From contig NZ_KE384020.1 of the NCBI RefSeq assembly GCF_000423465.1, positions 265,409-329,408 on the forward strand: DNA of 64,000 nt, read 5' to 3'. This stretch comes from Propionicicella superfundia DSM 22317. GTDB taxonomy: Bacteria; Actinomycetota; Actinomycetes; Propionibacteriales; Propionibacteriaceae. The notes under the pieces are model-generated. The model did not search any database. It was not told the DNA's origin and was given only the letters and a program-made list of their open reading frames with translations. Position numbers and translations under genes: made by a program. Numbering within the stretch: the first letter of the stretch is position 1; each line of letters starts with the position of its first letter. Shown here piece by piece: positions 1 to 9,652 of this stretch.

Positions 1-771
<771 letters not shown>

Positions 772-784
772 GTCGGGGCCCTGG

Positions 785-1978
785 GTGAAGTCGATCGAAG
801 AACTCGGCGATCTCACCGGGAAGCGAGTGCTGATCCGGTGCGATTTCAATGTCCCGCTCGATGGCGACCGCATCACCGATGACGGTCGCATCAGGGCAGC
901 CCTCCCGACCCTCACGAAGCTGCGTGAGGCCGGGGCTCGAGTCATCGTCATGGCTCACCTGGGGCGCCCGAAGGGCACCGTCAACCCCGCGTTCTCGCTC
1001 GCCCCGGCCGCTGCGCGGCTGGGGGAGCTGCTGGGGATCGACGTGGCGCTGGCCGCCGACGTCGTCGGGCCGTCTGCGCAGGCCACCGTCGCTGCGCTCG
1101 GAGACGGCGACGTCGCGCTGCTGGAGAACGTCCGGTACGAACCGGGCGAGGAGTCCAAGGACGAGGCCGAGCGCGTGGCGCTGGCCGAGAAGTACGCGGC
1201 CCTGGCCGACGTGTTCGTGTCCGACGGCTTCGGCGTGGTCCACCGCAAGCAGGCGTCCGTCTACGACGTCGCGAAGCTGCTGCCGAGCGCGGCCGGCCTC
1301 CTGGTCGCCAAGGAGGTCTCCGTCCTCGAGAAGCTCGTCAACGACCCGGAGCGTCCCTCCGTCGTCGTGCTCGGCGGGGCGAAGGTGGCCGACAAACTGG
1401 CGGTGATCGAGAATCTCCTGAAGACGGCCGACACGCTGATCGTGGGTGGCGGCATGGCGTACACCTTCTTGAAGTCGCGGGGGCTCGAGGTCGGTACCTC
1501 CATCCTGGACGCCGAGAAGGTGGACACGGTGAAGGGCTACCTCGCGACGGCCGCCGCCACCGGGAAGAAGCTCCTGCTGCCGGTGGACATCGTCGTGGCC
1601 CCGGAGTTCTCCAACGATGCTCCCGCCACGGTCGTCCCCGTCGAGGCGATCCCCGCCGACCAGATGGGGCTCGACATCGGCCCGGCGACCGCGCAGGCGT
1701 TCGCCGCGGCGATCTCCGAGGCGAAGACGGTCTTCTGGAACGGGCCGATGGGCGTGTTCGAGATGCCGACGTTCTCCAAGGGCACGAAGGCCATTGCGAC
1801 AGCGCTGGCCGAGACGGAGGCGTTCACCGTGATCGGCGGCGGCGACTCCGCAGCGGCGGTCCGCCAGTTGGGGTTCTCCGACGACCAGTTCGGTCACATC
1901 TCCACCGGCGGCGGTGCGTCGCTGGAGTACCTGGAAGGCAAGGAATTGCCCGGTCTGGCCGTCCTTGAGGAGGACTGA
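785..1978 (+). CDS. pgk: phosphoglycerate kinase
   Basis: Transfers the acyl phosphate of 1,3-bisphosphoglycerate to ADP, the first ATP-yielding step of glycolysis. The 397-aa length is normal for the family. The substrate-binding signature RCDFNVP is at residues 18-24, the N-terminal domain carries the MAHLGRPKG segment, and the nucleotide-binding C-terminal domain ends with GGGDSAAA and the STGGGASLE stretch. Start is GTG at 785, 13 bases after the gap stop; the ribosome site ahead of it is weak, which suggests translational coupling. tpiA follows after two bases, so the three genes form one operon. Confidence 0.97.
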   Translation: MKSIEELGDLTGKRVLIRCDFNVPLDGDRITDDGRIRAALPTLTKLREAGARVIVMAHLGRPKGTVNPAFSLAPAAARLGELLGIDVALAADVVGPSAQATVAALGDGDVALLENVRYEPGEESKDEAERVALAEKYAALADVFVSDGFGVVHRKQASVYDVAKLLPSAAGLLVAKEVSVLEKLVNDPERPSVVVLGGAKVADKLAVIENLLKTADTLIVGGGMAYTFLKSRGLEVGTSILDAEKVDTVKGYLATAAATGKKLLLPVDIVVAPEFSNDAPATVVPVEAIPADQMGLDIGPATAQAFAAAISEAKTVFWNGPMGVFEMPTFSKGTKAIATALAETEAFTVIGGGDSAAAVRQLGFSDDQFGHISTGGGASLEYLEGKELPGLAVLEED

Positions 1979-1980
1979 CG

Positions 1981-2760
1981 ATGAGTCGCAAACCGCTCAT
2001 GGCGGGCAACTGGAAGATGAACCTCAACCACGTCGAGGCGGCCGGTCTCGTGCAGAACCTCGCGTGGACGCTGAAGGATCGCAAGTTCGATCCCGAGCGG
2101 TCCGAGGCGACGGTGCTGGTGCCGTACACCGACATCCGCACCGTCCAGACGCTGATCGAGGGCGACAAGCTGCCGTTCTCGCACGGTGCCCAGGACGTGT
2201 CCACGCACGAGTCGGGCGCGTTCACCGGCGAGGTGTCGGCCGACATGCTGGCCAAGCTGAACTGTGCGTACGTCGTCGTCGGCCACTCCGAGCGCCGCGA
2301 GTATCACGGTGAGACCGACGAGGTCGTCAACGCCAAGGCGCGGGCCGCGCTGGCGCATGGGATGACGCCGATCGTGTGCGTGGGGGAGGGGCTCGACATC
2401 CGCAAGGAAGGACGCCATGTCCCGTACACGCTGGACCAGGTGAAGGGCTCGCTCGCCGGACTGTCCGCCGAGCAGGTCGGCGGGCTGGTCGTCGCGTACG
2501 AGCCGGTCTGGGCCATCGGGACCGGTGAGGTCGCGACCCCGGACGATGCGCAGGAGGTGTGCGGGGCGATCCGGGGTTTCATCTCCGACGAGTTCGGAGC
2601 CGAGGCCGCCGCCGCCGTGCGGATCCAGTACGGCGGTTCGGTGAAGGGCAGCAATGTCGCCGAGATCATGGCTCGGCCGGACATCGACGGTGCGCTGGTC
2701 GGAGGCGCGAGCCTCAAGCCCGAGGACTTCGCATCCATCGTGTTGTTCTACGAACAGTGA
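1981..2760 (+). CDS. tpiA: triosephosphate isomerase
   Basis: Interconverts dihydroxyacetone phosphate and glyceraldehyde 3-phosphate. The 259-aa TIM barrel shows the expected catalytic residues: Lys12 in NWKMN, His102 in VGHSERR and Glu174 in [11 protein letters not shown], plus the phosphate-binding YGGSVKG and GALVGGASL loops. ATG start, with a GAGGAGG ribosome site lying inside the end of pgk. It closes the glycolytic operon; a strong hairpin follows it at 2768-2805. Confidence 0.97.
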   Translation: MSRKPLMAGNWKMNLNHVEAAGLVQNLAWTLKDRKFDPERSEATVLVPYTDIRTVQTLIEGDKLPFSHGAQDVSTHESGAFTGEVSADMLAKLNCAYVVVGHSERREYHGETDEVVNAKARAALAHGMTPIVCVGEGLDIRKEGRHVPYTLDQVKGSLAGLSAEQVGGLVVAYEPVWAIGTGEVATPDDAQEVCGAIRGFISDEFGAEAAAAVRIQYGGSVKGSNVAEIMARPDIDGALVGGASLKPEDFASIVLFYEQ

Positions 2761-2767
2761 GTCCAGG

Positions 2768-2805
2768 CGATCGGGTGGGTGCCGGCGACGGCGCCCACCC
2801 GATCG
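2768..2805 (+). terminator. terminator hairpin after tpiA
   Basis: Two 16-base arms (2768-2783 and 2790-2805) pair throughout, with one G-U wobble, around a six-base loop. There is no clear U tract, as is common in high-GC actinobacteria. It separates the glycolytic operon from secG. Confidence 0.8.
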
Positions 2806-2844
2806 GTCTGTTCGCATCGGATAGGGCGAACACCTTCTCTGAGT

Positions 2845-2850
2845 TAGGAT
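2845..2850 (+). promoter_or_regulatory. -10 element of a leaderless secG promoter
   Basis: TAGGAT matches TANNNT and is followed by exactly seven bases before the GTG of secG. The transcript would therefore begin at or next to the start codon. No good ribosome site precedes the GTG, and no clear -35 box is visible. Confidence 0.55.
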
Positions 2851-2857
2851 TCTCGTT

Positions 2858-3127
2858 GTGTCTATGACTTGGCCGATCCTCATCGTCTCGATCATCCTCG
2901 CAGCCTGCAGTGTGGTGCTCGCGGCGTTCGTCCTGCTGCACAAGGGGCGGGGCGGCGGCCTGTCCGACCTGTTCGGCGGCGGGATGTCGACGTCCATGGG
3001 AGGAACGTCGGTGGCCGAGCGCAACCTCGACCGGTTGACGGTCGTCATCGGCCTGGTGTGGCTTGCCTGTGTCGTGGCGTTGCTCGTCCTGTACAAGTAC
3101 TTCCCGACCGTCGCCCCGATGGTGTGA
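2858..3127 (+). CDS. secG: SecG subunit of the Sec translocase
   Basis: Small inner-membrane subunit that assists SecYE-SecA preprotein export. The 89-aa protein has two hydrophobic helices (about residues 5-26 and 62-82) separated by the glycine-rich cytoplasmic loop FLLHKGRGGGLSDLFGGG that typifies SecG. Start is GTG at 2858; the adjacent -10 hexamer suggests leaderless translation. secG next to tpiA is a conserved actinobacterial arrangement. The residues after the loop (SMGGTSVAERNLDR) also fit the family. Confidence 0.93.
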   Translation: MSMTWPILIVSIILAACSVVLAAFVLLHKGRGGGLSDLFGGGMSTSMGGTSVAERNLDRLTVVIGLVWLACVVALLVLYKYFPTVAPMV

Positions 3128-3171
3128 GTGGTCGAGACCGCGCGTGAATGTGAACAAGGAGTAGAGCAGAA

Positions 3172-3528
3172 GTGGCTGGTGGGAGCGCGATTCGCGGTAG
3201 CCGTGTAGGGGCTGGACCGCTCGGAGAGGCTGAACGAGGAGACGCGGCGCCGCGGTTGTACGTCTCGTATTACTGTTCGAACGGACACCAGACCCGGCCG
3301 GCCTTCGCCGTCGAGGCCCAGGTGCCCGAGACCTGGGACTGCCCGCGATGCGGCCTGCCGGCGAACATGGACGCCGAGAACCCGCCGCCCCCGCCGAAGA
3401 CGCAGCCGTACAAGACCCATCTGGCCTATGTGAAGGAGCGGCGCAGCGACTCCGAGGCAGCGAAGATCCTCGCCGAGGCGCTCGTCGACCTGCGCAAGCG
3501 TCGCGAACTGGGCGAGGTCTTCTACTGA
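3172..3528 (+). CDS. rbpA: RNA polymerase-binding protein RbpA
   Basis: Actinobacterial transcription factor that binds RNA polymerase and group 1 or 2 sigma factors and stabilises open complexes. The 118-aa protein begins with the basic GSAIRGSRVG segment. A zinc-ribbon-like core follows, with CSNGH and CPRCG, and then a C-terminal sigma-interaction helix with HLAYVKERRS. The start is GTG, with AAGGAG ten bases upstream. It follows secG by 44 bases and ends just before a strong hairpin. RbpA is restricted to Actinomycetota, so it also supports the taxonomic call. Confidence 0.93.
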   Translation: MAGGSAIRGSRVGAGPLGEAERGDAAPRLYVSYYCSNGHQTRPAFAVEAQVPETWDCPRCGLPANMDAENPPPPPKTQPYKTHLAYVKERRSDSEAAKILAEALVDLRKRRELGEVFY

Positions 3529-3550
3529 GCCGTTCCCTCAGCCCTGCACG

Positions 3551-3576
3551 CGGCCGCTCCCTCGCGGGAGCGGCCG
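3551..3576. terminator. terminator between rbpA and pgl
   Basis: Perfect 11-base-pair hairpin (arms 3551-3561 and 3566-3576) with a TCGC loop. It lies between the end of rbpA on the plus strand and the end of pgl on the minus strand, so it can serve both. Confidence 0.8.
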
Positions 3577-3660
3577 TCGTCACGTCATGACCTCCTCGGT
3601 GTCGCGGATCGCCCAGGCGGCGACGAGTCCGCGGCGACGGCGGTCGCGGCTCGGGCCGTG

Positions 3661-4389
3661 TCAGAGCTCGCAGTGGTACGGAACCGGGAGTCCCTCGCAG
3701 GCGGCGACGTCCAGGAAGAAGCGGGTCGCGACCGTCCCGCTGATGCGTCCGCCGGGCAGCGTCTCGTCGCCGGCGACCGCGCGGGCGACGGCGTCCGCCT
3801 TGTCGTGGCCGGTCACGAGGAACCACACCTCCCGGGAGTTGTTCAGCACGGGGACGGTGAGACTGATGCGCTCGGCGGGTGGCTTGGGCGCTTCGGTGAC
3901 CTCGATCACCTTGGCGATCGGCGGGTCGGAGGACGGATGGTCGGGGAAGATGGACGCCACGTGTCCGTCGGGCCCCATGCCGAGCAGGCAGATGTCGAAG
4001 GCCGTGTCGCCGAGTTCCTTCGCATAGGTCGAGGCTGCCTGTGCGCCGTCGAGGATGCCGTCGGAACCGGGCATGGAGTGGGTGAGGGCCGGGGAGAGGC
4101 CGAGGCTGCCCAGGATCTCCAGCGTCGGGCCCGCGTTCCGATCCGGATCGCTGCTCGGCAGGAACCGCTCGTCACCCCACCACAGCTCCAACTGGTCGGA
4201 GTGCAGCGCCCCCTTGGCGTGGGCCGCGAAACGCGCGTACATCCGCTGCGCGATGCGTCCGCCGGTGAGGCACAGTTGCGCCACGGCGCCGGCCTCCTGG
4301 ATTCCTGCGAGGTCCCGGACGAGTCGTCGCGCGACGCCGTCGGCGAGGTCGTCGGGGTCCGGGTAGCGGTGGATGCGCCGTATGGCCAC
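3661..4389 (-). CDS. pgl: 6-phosphogluconolactonase
   Basis: Hydrolyses 6-phosphogluconolactone to 6-phosphogluconate, the second step of the oxidative pentose phosphate pathway. The 242-aa protein has the family signatures LTGG near the N-terminus, the WWGDERF block, and the GMGPDGHVASIFP stretch that surrounds the catalytic histidine. It is the last gene of a zwf-opcA-pgl reverse-strand operon; its start lies one base from the opcA stop. Assignment is secure from motifs and neighbours. Confidence 0.95.
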   Translation of the reverse strand: MAIRRIHRYPDPDDLADGVARRLVRDLAGIQEAGAVAQLCLTGGRIAQRMYARFAAHAKGALHSDQLELWWGDERFLPSSDPDRNAGPTLEILGSLGLSPALTHSMPGSDGILDGAQAASTYAKELGDTAFDICLLGMGPDGHVASIFPDHPSSDPPIAKVIEVTEAPKPPAERISLTVPVLNNSREVWFLVTGHDKADAVARAVAGDETLPGGRISGTVATRFFLDVAACEGLPVPYHCEL

Positions 4390-4390
4390 G

Positions 4391-5308
4391 TCAGGCCCCC
4401 TCTCCCTCGCGACGATATCGCTCCGACAGGGTCTCCATGGTGGCCTCGAAGACCTCGTCGGTGTCCAGGCGCCGCAGTTCCTCGGTGAGCAGGTCGTTGA
4501 TGTCGCGTCGGCGCAGCGCGACGGTCCGGCACGGCAGCCCGGGCGCCGTGAACTGTGCGAGGGCGCCGTCGGTGCGGGTGATGGCGATGTCGCCGGCGTC
4601 GGTGTGCATCACGACGCCGGTGATGCCCGGCCCGTCCGAGGCGAGTTGCTCGACCGGAACGGCCAGCCTGTTCGCCAGCCATGCCGCCAGCAGCGTCGCC
4701 GGTGCGTTGTCGCGGTTTCCGGACAGGGTGACCGACCGCACGGTGGCGGGGTACTGGTCGAGCGCCGTCACGAGCAGGGCCCGCCACCGGGTGAGCCGGG
4801 TCCAGGTGAGGTCGGTGTCACCGACGGAGTGCGAGGCGGCGCGTTCGCGGAGGGCCTGCTGCGGGTCCGGTGCGCCCATCGCGTCGGTGATGCGGCGGGT
4901 GCCGAGCTCGCCGATCGGGTCGGAGCCCGGTCGCGCCGGGGCGATCCCCGGCCACCACACGACGATCGGCGAGTCGGGCAGCAGCAACGGGACGAGCGTG
5001 GAGCGCCGGTGCTGGGCGAGCTCTCCGCGGAACAGCAGGGTGATGACCTCGCCCGGCACGTCCTCGCCCATCCGGATCGTCGCGTCCAGGCCGGTCTCGG
5101 TCTCCGTGCGAGTGGCGATGACGATGATCCGCGAGGGGTGCTCGCGGCCGGCGTCCACGCAGGCCCGCAGCACGCGGTCGAAGTCCCACGTGTCGGCCAC
5201 GACGATCATCGTGAAGACCAGGCCGCTCGCCACGCCTTGATTGCGGCGTGCCTGGATGAGCTGGGCGTTGATGCCCGCCGAGGTCGTGTCGTCCAGAGTG
5301 AGGATCAC
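4391..5308 (-). CDS. opcA: glucose-6-phosphate dehydrogenase assembly protein OpcA
   Basis: OpcA acts as an allosteric or assembly partner of glucose-6-phosphate dehydrogenase in actinobacteria and cyanobacteria. The 305-aa protein shows the family segments SRIIVIATR, LLFRGELAQHRRSTLVPLLLPDSPIVVWWPG and ARRITD-like regions. ATG start 16 bases downstream of the zwf stop. Its place between zwf and pgl is the standard actinobacterial order. No catalytic motif is expected, so the call depends on family resemblance and context. Confidence 0.92.
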   Translation of the reverse strand: MILTLDDTTSAGINAQLIQARRNQGVASGLVFTMIVVADTWDFDRVLRACVDAGREHPSRIIVIATRTETETGLDATIRMGEDVPGEVITLLFRGELAQHRRSTLVPLLLPDSPIVVWWPGIAPARPGSDPIGELGTRRITDAMGAPDPQQALRERAASHSVGDTDLTWTRLTRWRALLVTALDQYPATVRSVTLSGNRDNAPATLLAAWLANRLAVPVEQLASDGPGITGVVMHTDAGDIAITRTDGALAQFTAPGLPCRTVALRRRDINDLLTEELRRLDTDEVFEATMETLSERYRREGEGA

Positions 5309-5324
5309 GCTTCCACCTCTCGTC

Positions 5325-6854
5325 TCATGGCCTGCGCCAGGTGCGTCCGCTCGCGGCCATCATCGCCGCCGCGGACTCCGGGCCCCACGTGCCCGACGCG
5401 TAGGGGTCGGGCGTGGTCGGAAGGGACGCCCAGTAGTCCAGGACCGGGTCGAGGATGCGCCACGATGCCTCGACCTGCGCGCGCTGGGGGAACAGCGGTG
5501 GATCGCCGAGCAGGACGTCGATGATGAGCCGTTCGTACGCCTCGGGGGAGGACTCGGTGAACGAGCCCCCGTAGGTGAAGTCCATGCTGACCTCGCGGAT
5601 CTCCATCTGCGTGCTGGGCACCTTGGCCCCGAACCGGAGCGTGACGCCCTCGTCGGGCTGGATGCGCAACACGATCGCGTTCGCTCCGAGCTCGGCCACG
5701 TCGGTGAACGGCAGGTGCGGTGCCGGCTGGAGCACGAGTGCGATCTCCGTCACGCGGCGCGGCATCCGTTTCGCCGCCCGCAGGTAGAACGGGACGCCCG
5801 CCCAGCGGCGGTTGTCGATGTCGACGCGGATCGCGGCGTACGTCTCGGTCCGGGAATCCTGGGGGATGCCGTCCTCCTCCAGATAGCCGCGCACCTTGAC
5901 GCCGCCGGCCCACGCACCTGTGTACTGGCCGCGAGCCGTGTCGCGGGCGAAGTCCCGCGGCGGCCGTACGGCATCCAGCACCTTCTGCTTCTCGATCCGC
6001 AGGTTCTCGGCGGTGAAGGACGTGGGCTCCTCCATGGCCGTCAGCGCCAGCAGTTGCAGCAGGTGGTTCTGGATGACGTCGCGGGCGGCGCCGATGCCGT
6101 CGTAGTATCCGGCGCGGCCGCCGATGCCGATGTCCTCGGCCATCGTGATCTGCACGTGGTCGATGTACGTCCGGCTCCAGATCGGCTCGAACAACTGGTT
6201 CGCGAAGCGCAGCGCCAGCAGGTTCTGCACCGTCTCCTTGCCGAGGTAGTGGTCGATGCGGAAGACGGACGACTCGGGAAACGCCGACGACACGGTCTTC
6301 TCGAGTTCCTGTGCGCTGGTGAGGTCGCGTCCGAACGGCTTCTCGATGACGACGCGGCTCCACCTGCCGGGGGAGTGCTCGGTGAGCCCGACGCGCGTGA
6401 GTTGGGCGATGACCTGGTTGAACATCCGCGGCGGGACGGACAGGTAGAACGCATGGTTTCCCCCGGTGCCCTGGACGTTGTCCAATTCCTGCAGCGTCGC
6501 CTTCAGCCGCACGAACGCCTCGTCGTCGTCGAAGGTGCCCTGGACGAACCGGATGGACTCCATGAGCTGGGCCCAGGTCTCCTCGCGGAACGGCGTGCGG
6601 GAATGCTCACGGACCGAGTCGTGGACGACCTGGGCGAAGTCCTCGTCGGCCCAGTCGCGTCGTGCGAAGCCGACGAGTCCGAAGCCCGGGGGCAGCAGCC
6701 CGCGGTTGGCCAGGTCGTACAACGCCGGCATGAGCTTCTTGCGGGACAGGTCGCCGGTCACGCCGAACAGCACGAGCGCGCAGGGTCCGGGAATGCGCGG
6801 AACTCGGCGATCCTGCAGGTCCTGCAACGGGTTGGGGCGATCGGGATCACTCAC
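5325..6854 (-). CDS. zwf: glucose-6-phosphate 1-dehydrogenase
   Basis: Oxidises glucose 6-phosphate with NADP to 6-phosphogluconolactone. The 509-aa protein has the nucleotide-binding GVTGDL at residues 31-36, the EKPFGRDL stretch near 171-178 and the catalytic RIDHYLGKE at 199-207. GTG start with a GAGGAAAC ribosome site. It heads the zwf-opcA-pgl operon and is divergent from ctaB. tkt and tal, which in many actinobacteria sit between ctaB and zwf, are absent here. Confidence 0.97.
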   Translation of the reverse strand: MSDPDRPNPLQDLQDRRVPRIPGPCALVLFGVTGDLSRKKLMPALYDLANRGLLPPGFGLVGFARRDWADEDFAQVVHDSVREHSRTPFREETWAQLMESIRFVQGTFDDDEAFVRLKATLQELDNVQGTGGNHAFYLSVPPRMFNQVIAQLTRVGLTEHSPGRWSRVVIEKPFGRDLTSAQELEKTVSSAFPESSVFRIDHYLGKETVQNLLALRFANQLFEPIWSRTYIDHVQITMAEDIGIGGRAGYYDGIGAARDVIQNHLLQLLALTAMEEPTSFTAENLRIEKQKVLDAVRPPRDFARDTARGQYTGAWAGGVKVRGYLEEDGIPQDSRTETYAAIRVDIDNRRWAGVPFYLRAAKRMPRRVTEIALVLQPAPHLPFTDVAELGANAIVLRIQPDEGVTLRFGAKVPSTQMEIREVSMDFTYGGSFTESSPEAYERLIIDVLLGDPPLFPQRAQVEASWRILDPVLDYWASLPTTPDPYASGTWGPESAAAMMAASGRTWRRP

Positions 6855-7016
6855 GTGGTTTCCTCATCCTGCCGGTGCGATGGTCCGGGGACCATCCTGC
6901 CCGCCGTGCGTCGCAGCCGATCCCTCCCCCTCATCTTGCTGCACCGGCGGCCCGGGCGAAAGGCGCGGATCGCCGGCCGGGCCGGTTCGGCGGCGCCGGG
7001 GGCACGGGGCACGAGC

Positions 7017-8045
7017 GTGAGGACGGGAGTTCCGGGTTGTGCCGGGGTACGGGTAACGTACGACCAACCGTTCTCCGGCCCCTGCGGCGGGGACCGGGCC
7101 GCCCGTGAGGAAGGCATCGCCATCACCGACAGCGCCACCACGCAGACCCCGGCCAAGCGCACCGGCCGGGAGATCATCGCTGCGTACGTGGGGCTCACGA
7201 AGCCTCGCATCATCGAGTTGCTGCTGGTCACGACCATCCCGGCCATGTTCCTGGCCGCCGGCGGCGTCCCGGACCTGTGGGTCGTCCTCTGGACGATGAC
7301 GGGCGGGACTCTGGCGGCCGCGAGCGCCAACGTCTTCAACTCGGTGCTGGACGCCGACATCGACCAGCACATGCGCCGCACCCGGAACCGCCCGATGCCG
7401 CGGCATTCGGTCTCGCGTGGGGCGGCCTTCGCCTTCGGCGCGGTGTTGGGCGTCGGCTCCGTGGTCGTGCTGGGCCTCGGGACGACGCCGCTGGCGGCCC
7501 TGCTGGCCGTCGTCGCGAACGCCTACTACGTGTTCGTCTACACGATGGCCCTGAAGCGGCGGACGTCCCAGAACATCGTGTGGGGCGGCATCGCCGGCTG
7601 TTTCCCTCCCCTCATCGGCTGGGTCGCCGTGACCGGGGAGGTGGCCCTTCCTCCGCTCGTGCTGTTCGCCATCGTCTTCGCGTGGACGCCGCCGCACACC
7701 TGGGCGCTGGCGATCCGCTACAAGGAGGACTACGCGCAGGCGCACATCCCGATGCTCCCTGTCGTCATGCCGCCCCGGAAGGTGGCGGCGCGCATCCTCG
7801 CGTACACGATCCTCACGGTCGCGGTCAGCCTGCTGTTGTGGCCGGTGGCCGGCACGGGCTGGCTGTACGTGGCGGTCGCCGGCGGCGCGGGACTGGCGAT
7901 GATCGGCGAGGCCGTCCTGCTGTACCGGCGCGCCGCGAAGGGCGTGGACGAGATCCAGCTACGGCCGATGCGCCTGTTCCACCTTTCGAACACCTATCTG
8001 GCGCTCGTCTTCGCCGCCGCCGCCGTCGACACGCTGCTTCCCTGA
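7017..8045 (+). CDS. ctaB: protoheme IX farnesyltransferase (heme O synthase), start uncertain
   Basis: Membrane UbiA-family prenyltransferase that adds a farnesyl group to heme B, giving heme O for cytochrome oxidase. The catalytic region NSVLDADIDQHMRRTRNRP and the second acidic segment after PPHTWALAIRYKEDYAQAHIPMLPV are intact, with about nine membrane helices. Conserved sequence begins near 7140 (GREIIAAYVGLTKPR). The only conventional in-frame start nearby is GTG at 7017, which would add some 40 unconserved residues. A GAGGAAGG ribosome site at 7107-7114 instead points to a non-standard ATC at 7122. The last 87 bases overlap the convergent ctaA. Confidence 0.93.
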   Translation: MRTGVPGCAGVRVTYDQPFSGPCGGDRAAREEGIAITDSATTQTPAKRTGREIIAAYVGLTKPRIIELLLVTTIPAMFLAAGGVPDLWVVLWTMTGGTLAAASANVFNSVLDADIDQHMRRTRNRPMPRHSVSRGAAFAFGAVLGVGSVVVLGLGTTPLAALLAVVANAYYVFVYTMALKRRTSQNIVWGGIAGCFPPLIGWVAVTGEVALPPLVLFAIVFAWTPPHTWALAIRYKEDYAQAHIPMLPVVMPPRKVAARILAYTILTVAVSLLLWPVAGTGWLYVAVAGGAGLAMIGEAVLLYRRAAKGVDEIQLRPMRLFHLSNTYLALVFAAAAVDTLLP

Positions 8046-8885
8046 ACGGACCACCCGGAAGGCGAGGTTGGCCAGCGCGGCCGAGAACAGGGCCGTGCCG
8101 AGCATGTGGGTGATCACGATCTCCAGCGGCAGGTGGGTGGCGTACTGGACGTAGCCGACGATCCCCTGGAGGATCTCGACCACGAGAAGCAGGACGACGG
8201 CTCGCCGGGCGGTTGTCCGGCGCAGGGCGACCAATGCCCAGACCGTTGCGGCGACGAGCGCCCACGCGGCCCAGGCGTGGGTCTTCGCCGTGAGTTCGAG
8301 GGGGAGCCCGTTGCGGGTTGCGGCGCCGTCGCCGGAGTTCGGTCCCGCGCCGGTGGTCACCACACCCGCCGCGAGGACGACCACGCCGAGCAGCGTGACG
8401 ATCCGGACCGCGAGGACGCCGCCGCGGTGGGCATCGGTGACGAGCGGGACGTCCCACGCCACGTGGATCATCTTCACGCAGAGCGCGACGAGGGCGACCG
8501 ACAGCACCATGTGCAGCCCGACCACCCAGGGATTCAGGCGTGCGAGGACCGACAGCCCCCCAACGACCGCCTGGAGGGGGATACCGAGCCCGGCCGCCAG
8601 CGCCAGCCGCGCGAGTCGGCGGTCGGCCGCGCCGCGGCGCGCCGCGCGCACCGCGAGGACGAACGTGACGACGGCGATGGCGGCGAGGACGAAGGTGAGC
8701 AGCCGGTTGCCGAACTCGATCGCTCCGTGGATGCCGAGCTCGGGATGCGGCGTGTAGGAGTCGGCCGTGCACTGGGGCCAGGTGGGGCAGCCGAGGCCGG
8801 AGCCGGTGACGCGGACGATCGCACCTGTGACGATGATCACCTGGTTGGCGACGAGGGACGCGACCGTCCAGCCTTTCAGAGACAT
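7959..8885 (-). CDS. ctaA: heme A synthase (COX15/CtaA family)
   Basis: Membrane monooxygenase that oxidises the C8 methyl of heme O to form heme A. The 308-aa protein begins MSLKGWTV, then the conserved IVRVTGSGLGCPTWPQC with the periplasmic Glu-loop region (HGAIEFGNRLL). Heme-ligand histidines are seen in GLHMVLS, KTHAWAAW and VITHMLG. ATG at 8885; an alternative GTG at 8894 would overlap the permease stop in a GTGA arrangement. The C-terminal 29 residues are encoded antisense to the end of ctaB. An ABC exporter pair lies directly upstream on the same strand. Confidence 0.94.
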   Translation of the reverse strand: MSLKGWTVASLVANQVIIVTGAIVRVTGSGLGCPTWPQCTADSYTPHPELGIHGAIEFGNRLLTFVLAAIAVVTFVLAVRAARRGAADRRLARLALAAGLGIPLQAVVGGLSVLARLNPWVVGLHMVLSVALVALCVKMIHVAWDVPLVTDAHRGGVLAVRIVTLLGVVVLAAGVVTTGAGPNSGDGAATRNGLPLELTAKTHAWAAWALVAATVWALVALRRTTARRAVVLLLVVEILQGIVGYVQYATHLPLEIVITHMLGTALFSAALANLAFRVVRSGKQRVDGGGGEDERQIGVRKVEQAHRP

Positions 8886-8890
8886 GCCCT

Positions 8891-9652
8891 TCACGACATC
8901 CACCGGAACGCCTTTCGCGCGAGCAGGATCGAGCCTGCGGCCCAGCCGAGCAGGACGAGCAGGGGCCAGGCCACGGTAGCGCCGATCGCCGAGGCGCGGA
9001 GAGTCTCTCCGAGCGCGCCCGTCGGAAGCGCCCACACGATCGGCCGCAGGACCGGCGGGAAGACGTCGACCGGGATCATGATCCCTGCGACGAGCCCGGC
9101 GAGATAGACCAGGTTCGCCAGCGCGAGCGTCACCTCGGCCTTCAGCCGCCCGGCCGGCACGAGCGCCAGTCCCGCGAACGCGAGCCCGGCCAGGCCGGTC
9201 GCTGCGAGGGCGATGAGTGCATCGACGGGACCGCCGCGCGGCCTCCAGCCGAGGGCCAGCCCCAGGAGGCCGAGCAGCAGGCACTGGGTCGCGGCCACGG
9301 CGGTGACGGCGACGGCCTTGCCTGCGATCAGGCCGGTCGGGCCGAGGGGAGTGGCGACGAGCCGTTCGAGCACCCCGTCGCGACGCTCGAATCCGGTGAG
9401 GATCGCCAGGGAGGTGAAGGTCGACGACCACACGGCGAGGGCGAGCACCGACGGCACGAGGGCGTCGAGCGTCACCGGGAACCGGTCCGCGAGCAGACGA
9501 CCGCCGACGAGGAGGCCGACCGGGATGACGACCGCGAGCAGCAGTTGCTCGCCGTTGCGGAGCACGATGCCCAGCTCGGTGAGCGCGTGCGCCCGGATGC
9601 GCCGGGCCGCGGGGGCGGCCGCAGCGGCGGGCGTGAGGTCGAGCCCGCTCAT
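8891..9652 (-). CDS. ABC exporter permease beside ctaA
   Basis: Integral membrane half of an ABC-2 type exporter, 253 aa, with about six hydrophobic segments such as LLLAVVIPVGLLVGG and AATQCLLLGLLGLALG. It overlaps the upstream ATPase gene by four bases (ATGA) and abuts ctaA, so the three genes are almost surely co-transcribed. The same ATPase-permease pair stands next to ctaA in mycobacteria and other actinobacteria, but its substrate is unknown. A role in respiratory or heme-related export is inference from position only. Confidence 0.85.
   Translation of the reverse strand: MSGLDLTPAAAAAPAARRIRAHALTELGIVLRNGEQLLLAVVIPVGLLVGGRLLADRFPVTLDALVPSVLALAVWSSTFTSLAILTGFERRDGVLERLVATPLGPTGLIAGKAVAVTAVAATQCLLLGLLGLALGWRPRGGPVDALIALAATGLAGLAFAGLALVPAGRLKAEVTLALANLVYLAGLVAGIMIPVDVFPPVLRPIVWALPTGALGETLRASAIGATVAWPLLVLLGWAAGSILLARKAFRWMS

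Noticed and set aside
5241-8045. A 934-codon open frame on the plus strand covering antisense zwf and then ctaB
   Set aside because: Only the part after about 7100 resembles a protein family. The rest is arginine- and alanine-rich shadow of zwf, a product of high GC content.
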